The notes beneath the pieces were generated by a model that saw only the letters and a program-made list of their open reading frames with translations, was not told the DNA's origin and ran no database searches. From NCBI GenBank assembly GCA_017302775.1, contig JAFLDC010000223.1, forward strand, positions 1 to 5,232: 5,232 nt of DNA, read 5' to 3'. How positions within the stretch are numbered: the first letter of the stretch is position 1; each line of letters starts with the position of its first letter. Source of the DNA: Sphingomonadales bacterium. GTDB lineage: Bacteria; Pseudomonadota; Alphaproteobacteria; Sphingomonadales; Sphingomonadaceae. Below are positions 4,881 to 5,232 of the stretch, in pieces. The position numbers and the translations under genes are program-made.

Positions 4881-5232
4881 TTATGCCGTGGCCAGCACCG
4901 CGTCCGGAAATTCGCTGCTGGCCTTGCCGATCAAGGCACGATCATCGTGCTTCCACGGGTGAAAACCCGGCAGGAAGTAAGCGCACCAGGCCGGGAAGAT
5001 CTTGCGCAGCACACCCGGCGTACCGACCAGATACCAGGCCAGCTTGCCTTTGACCTTCCAGCCGGTCAGCCCGTCCTGCGCCAGCAGTTCAAGCGTGTCG
5101 GCCCAGCGGTTGCGCAGGAAGTTGAAGGTTACCAGCAGCATCATCACCGATTTGAGGCGATAGCGCCGCAGCCGGCTCCAATCGCGGGTAGCATGAAGGA
5201 AGGTGTCATAAGCCACGCCCTTGTGCTCGATC
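4881..5232 (-). CDS. Predicted metal-dependent hydrolase (PF10118-type), C-terminal part
   Basis: This gene runs leftwards to a TAA stop (plus-strand TTA at 4881-4883) and is cut by the right edge of the window, leaving about 116 residues of a family usually near 270. Reading on past the GTG at 5216 (an in-frame Val, not the start) gives I-E-H-K-G-V-A-Y-D, matching the EHK...YD segment that I recall in these proteins and that plausibly carries metal ligands. After it come a basic segment (RDWSRLRRYRLKS), a hydrophobic helix (VMMLLVTFNFL), and the closing AWCAYFLPGFHPWKHDDRAL with its conserved PGFHPW. The family is annotated only as 'predicted metal-dependent hydrolase'; no reaction can be stated. 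It converges on the acetyltransferase gene, so the two are transcribed independently. Confidence 0.8.
   Translation of the reverse strand, partial: IEHKGVAYDTFLHATRDWSRLRRYRLKSVMMLLVTFNFLRNRWADTLELLAQDGLTGWKVKGKLAWYLVGTPGVLRKIFPAWCAYFLPGFHPWKHDDRALIGKASSEFPDAVLATA

Noticed and set aside
4475..5053. A 192-codon plus-strand frame overlapping the acetyltransferase and hydrolase genes
   Set aside because: It overlaps two well-supported genes in other frames and runs through the hairpin between them; its composition (Arg, Ser, Cys rich) is typical of an off-frame reading.

Overview
The window looks like ordinary chromosomal DNA from a GC-rich alphaproteobacterium, most likely a member of the Sphingomonadales (Novosphingobium/Sphingomonas/Erythrobacter type). 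The grounds are the high GC content with strong third-position bias, the protein wording of the housekeeping genes, and a gene order I associate with that group (RlmI-like methyltransferase next to folB and an orphan Rossmann-type ORF; rplU-rpmA followed by a GNAT acetyltransferase). The genus is an inference from memory of related proteins, not from a search.

Layout. Positions 1-2646 hold a tightly packed plus-strand operon: the 3' end of an RlmI-like SAM-dependent methyltransferase, folB (dihydroneopterin aldolase), a small ORF resembling the C-terminal part of a short-chain dehydrogenase, then moaA, moaD and moaE. Gene junctions are 1-4 base overlaps or gaps of 1-3 bases, so transcription as one unit and translational coupling are likely. 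The common theme is GTP-derived pterins: FolB belongs to folate synthesis, while MoaA and MoaD/MoaE make, and add sulfur to, the molybdopterin precursor. moaC, moaB/mog and moeA are not in the window.

A minus-strand gene for a small proline-rich lipoprotein (2643-3152) converges on moaE; the two genes share a CTAG stop overlap. A 173-base gap then separates the divergent lipoprotein and rplU genes. It carries a TTGACA promoter element, short inverted repeats and a compact hairpin upstream of rplU. rplU (L21, with a Lys/Ala-rich C-terminal tail) and rpmA (L27) form a ribosomal protein operon that ends in stacked hairpins, the last a good intrinsic terminator at 4094-4124.

A GNAT acetyltransferase gene (4252-4821) follows with its own ribosome binding site and an upstream inverted repeat. 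It converges on the 3' part of a predicted metal-dependent hydrolase gene (minus strand, cut by the window end), with a long hairpin between them that could stop transcription from both sides.

No rRNA, tRNA, CRISPR, insertion sequence, phage gene or defence system was seen. I do not see an undescribed system here. The items most worth a second look are the degenerate SDR-like ORF inside the pterin operon and the structured rplU upstream region.
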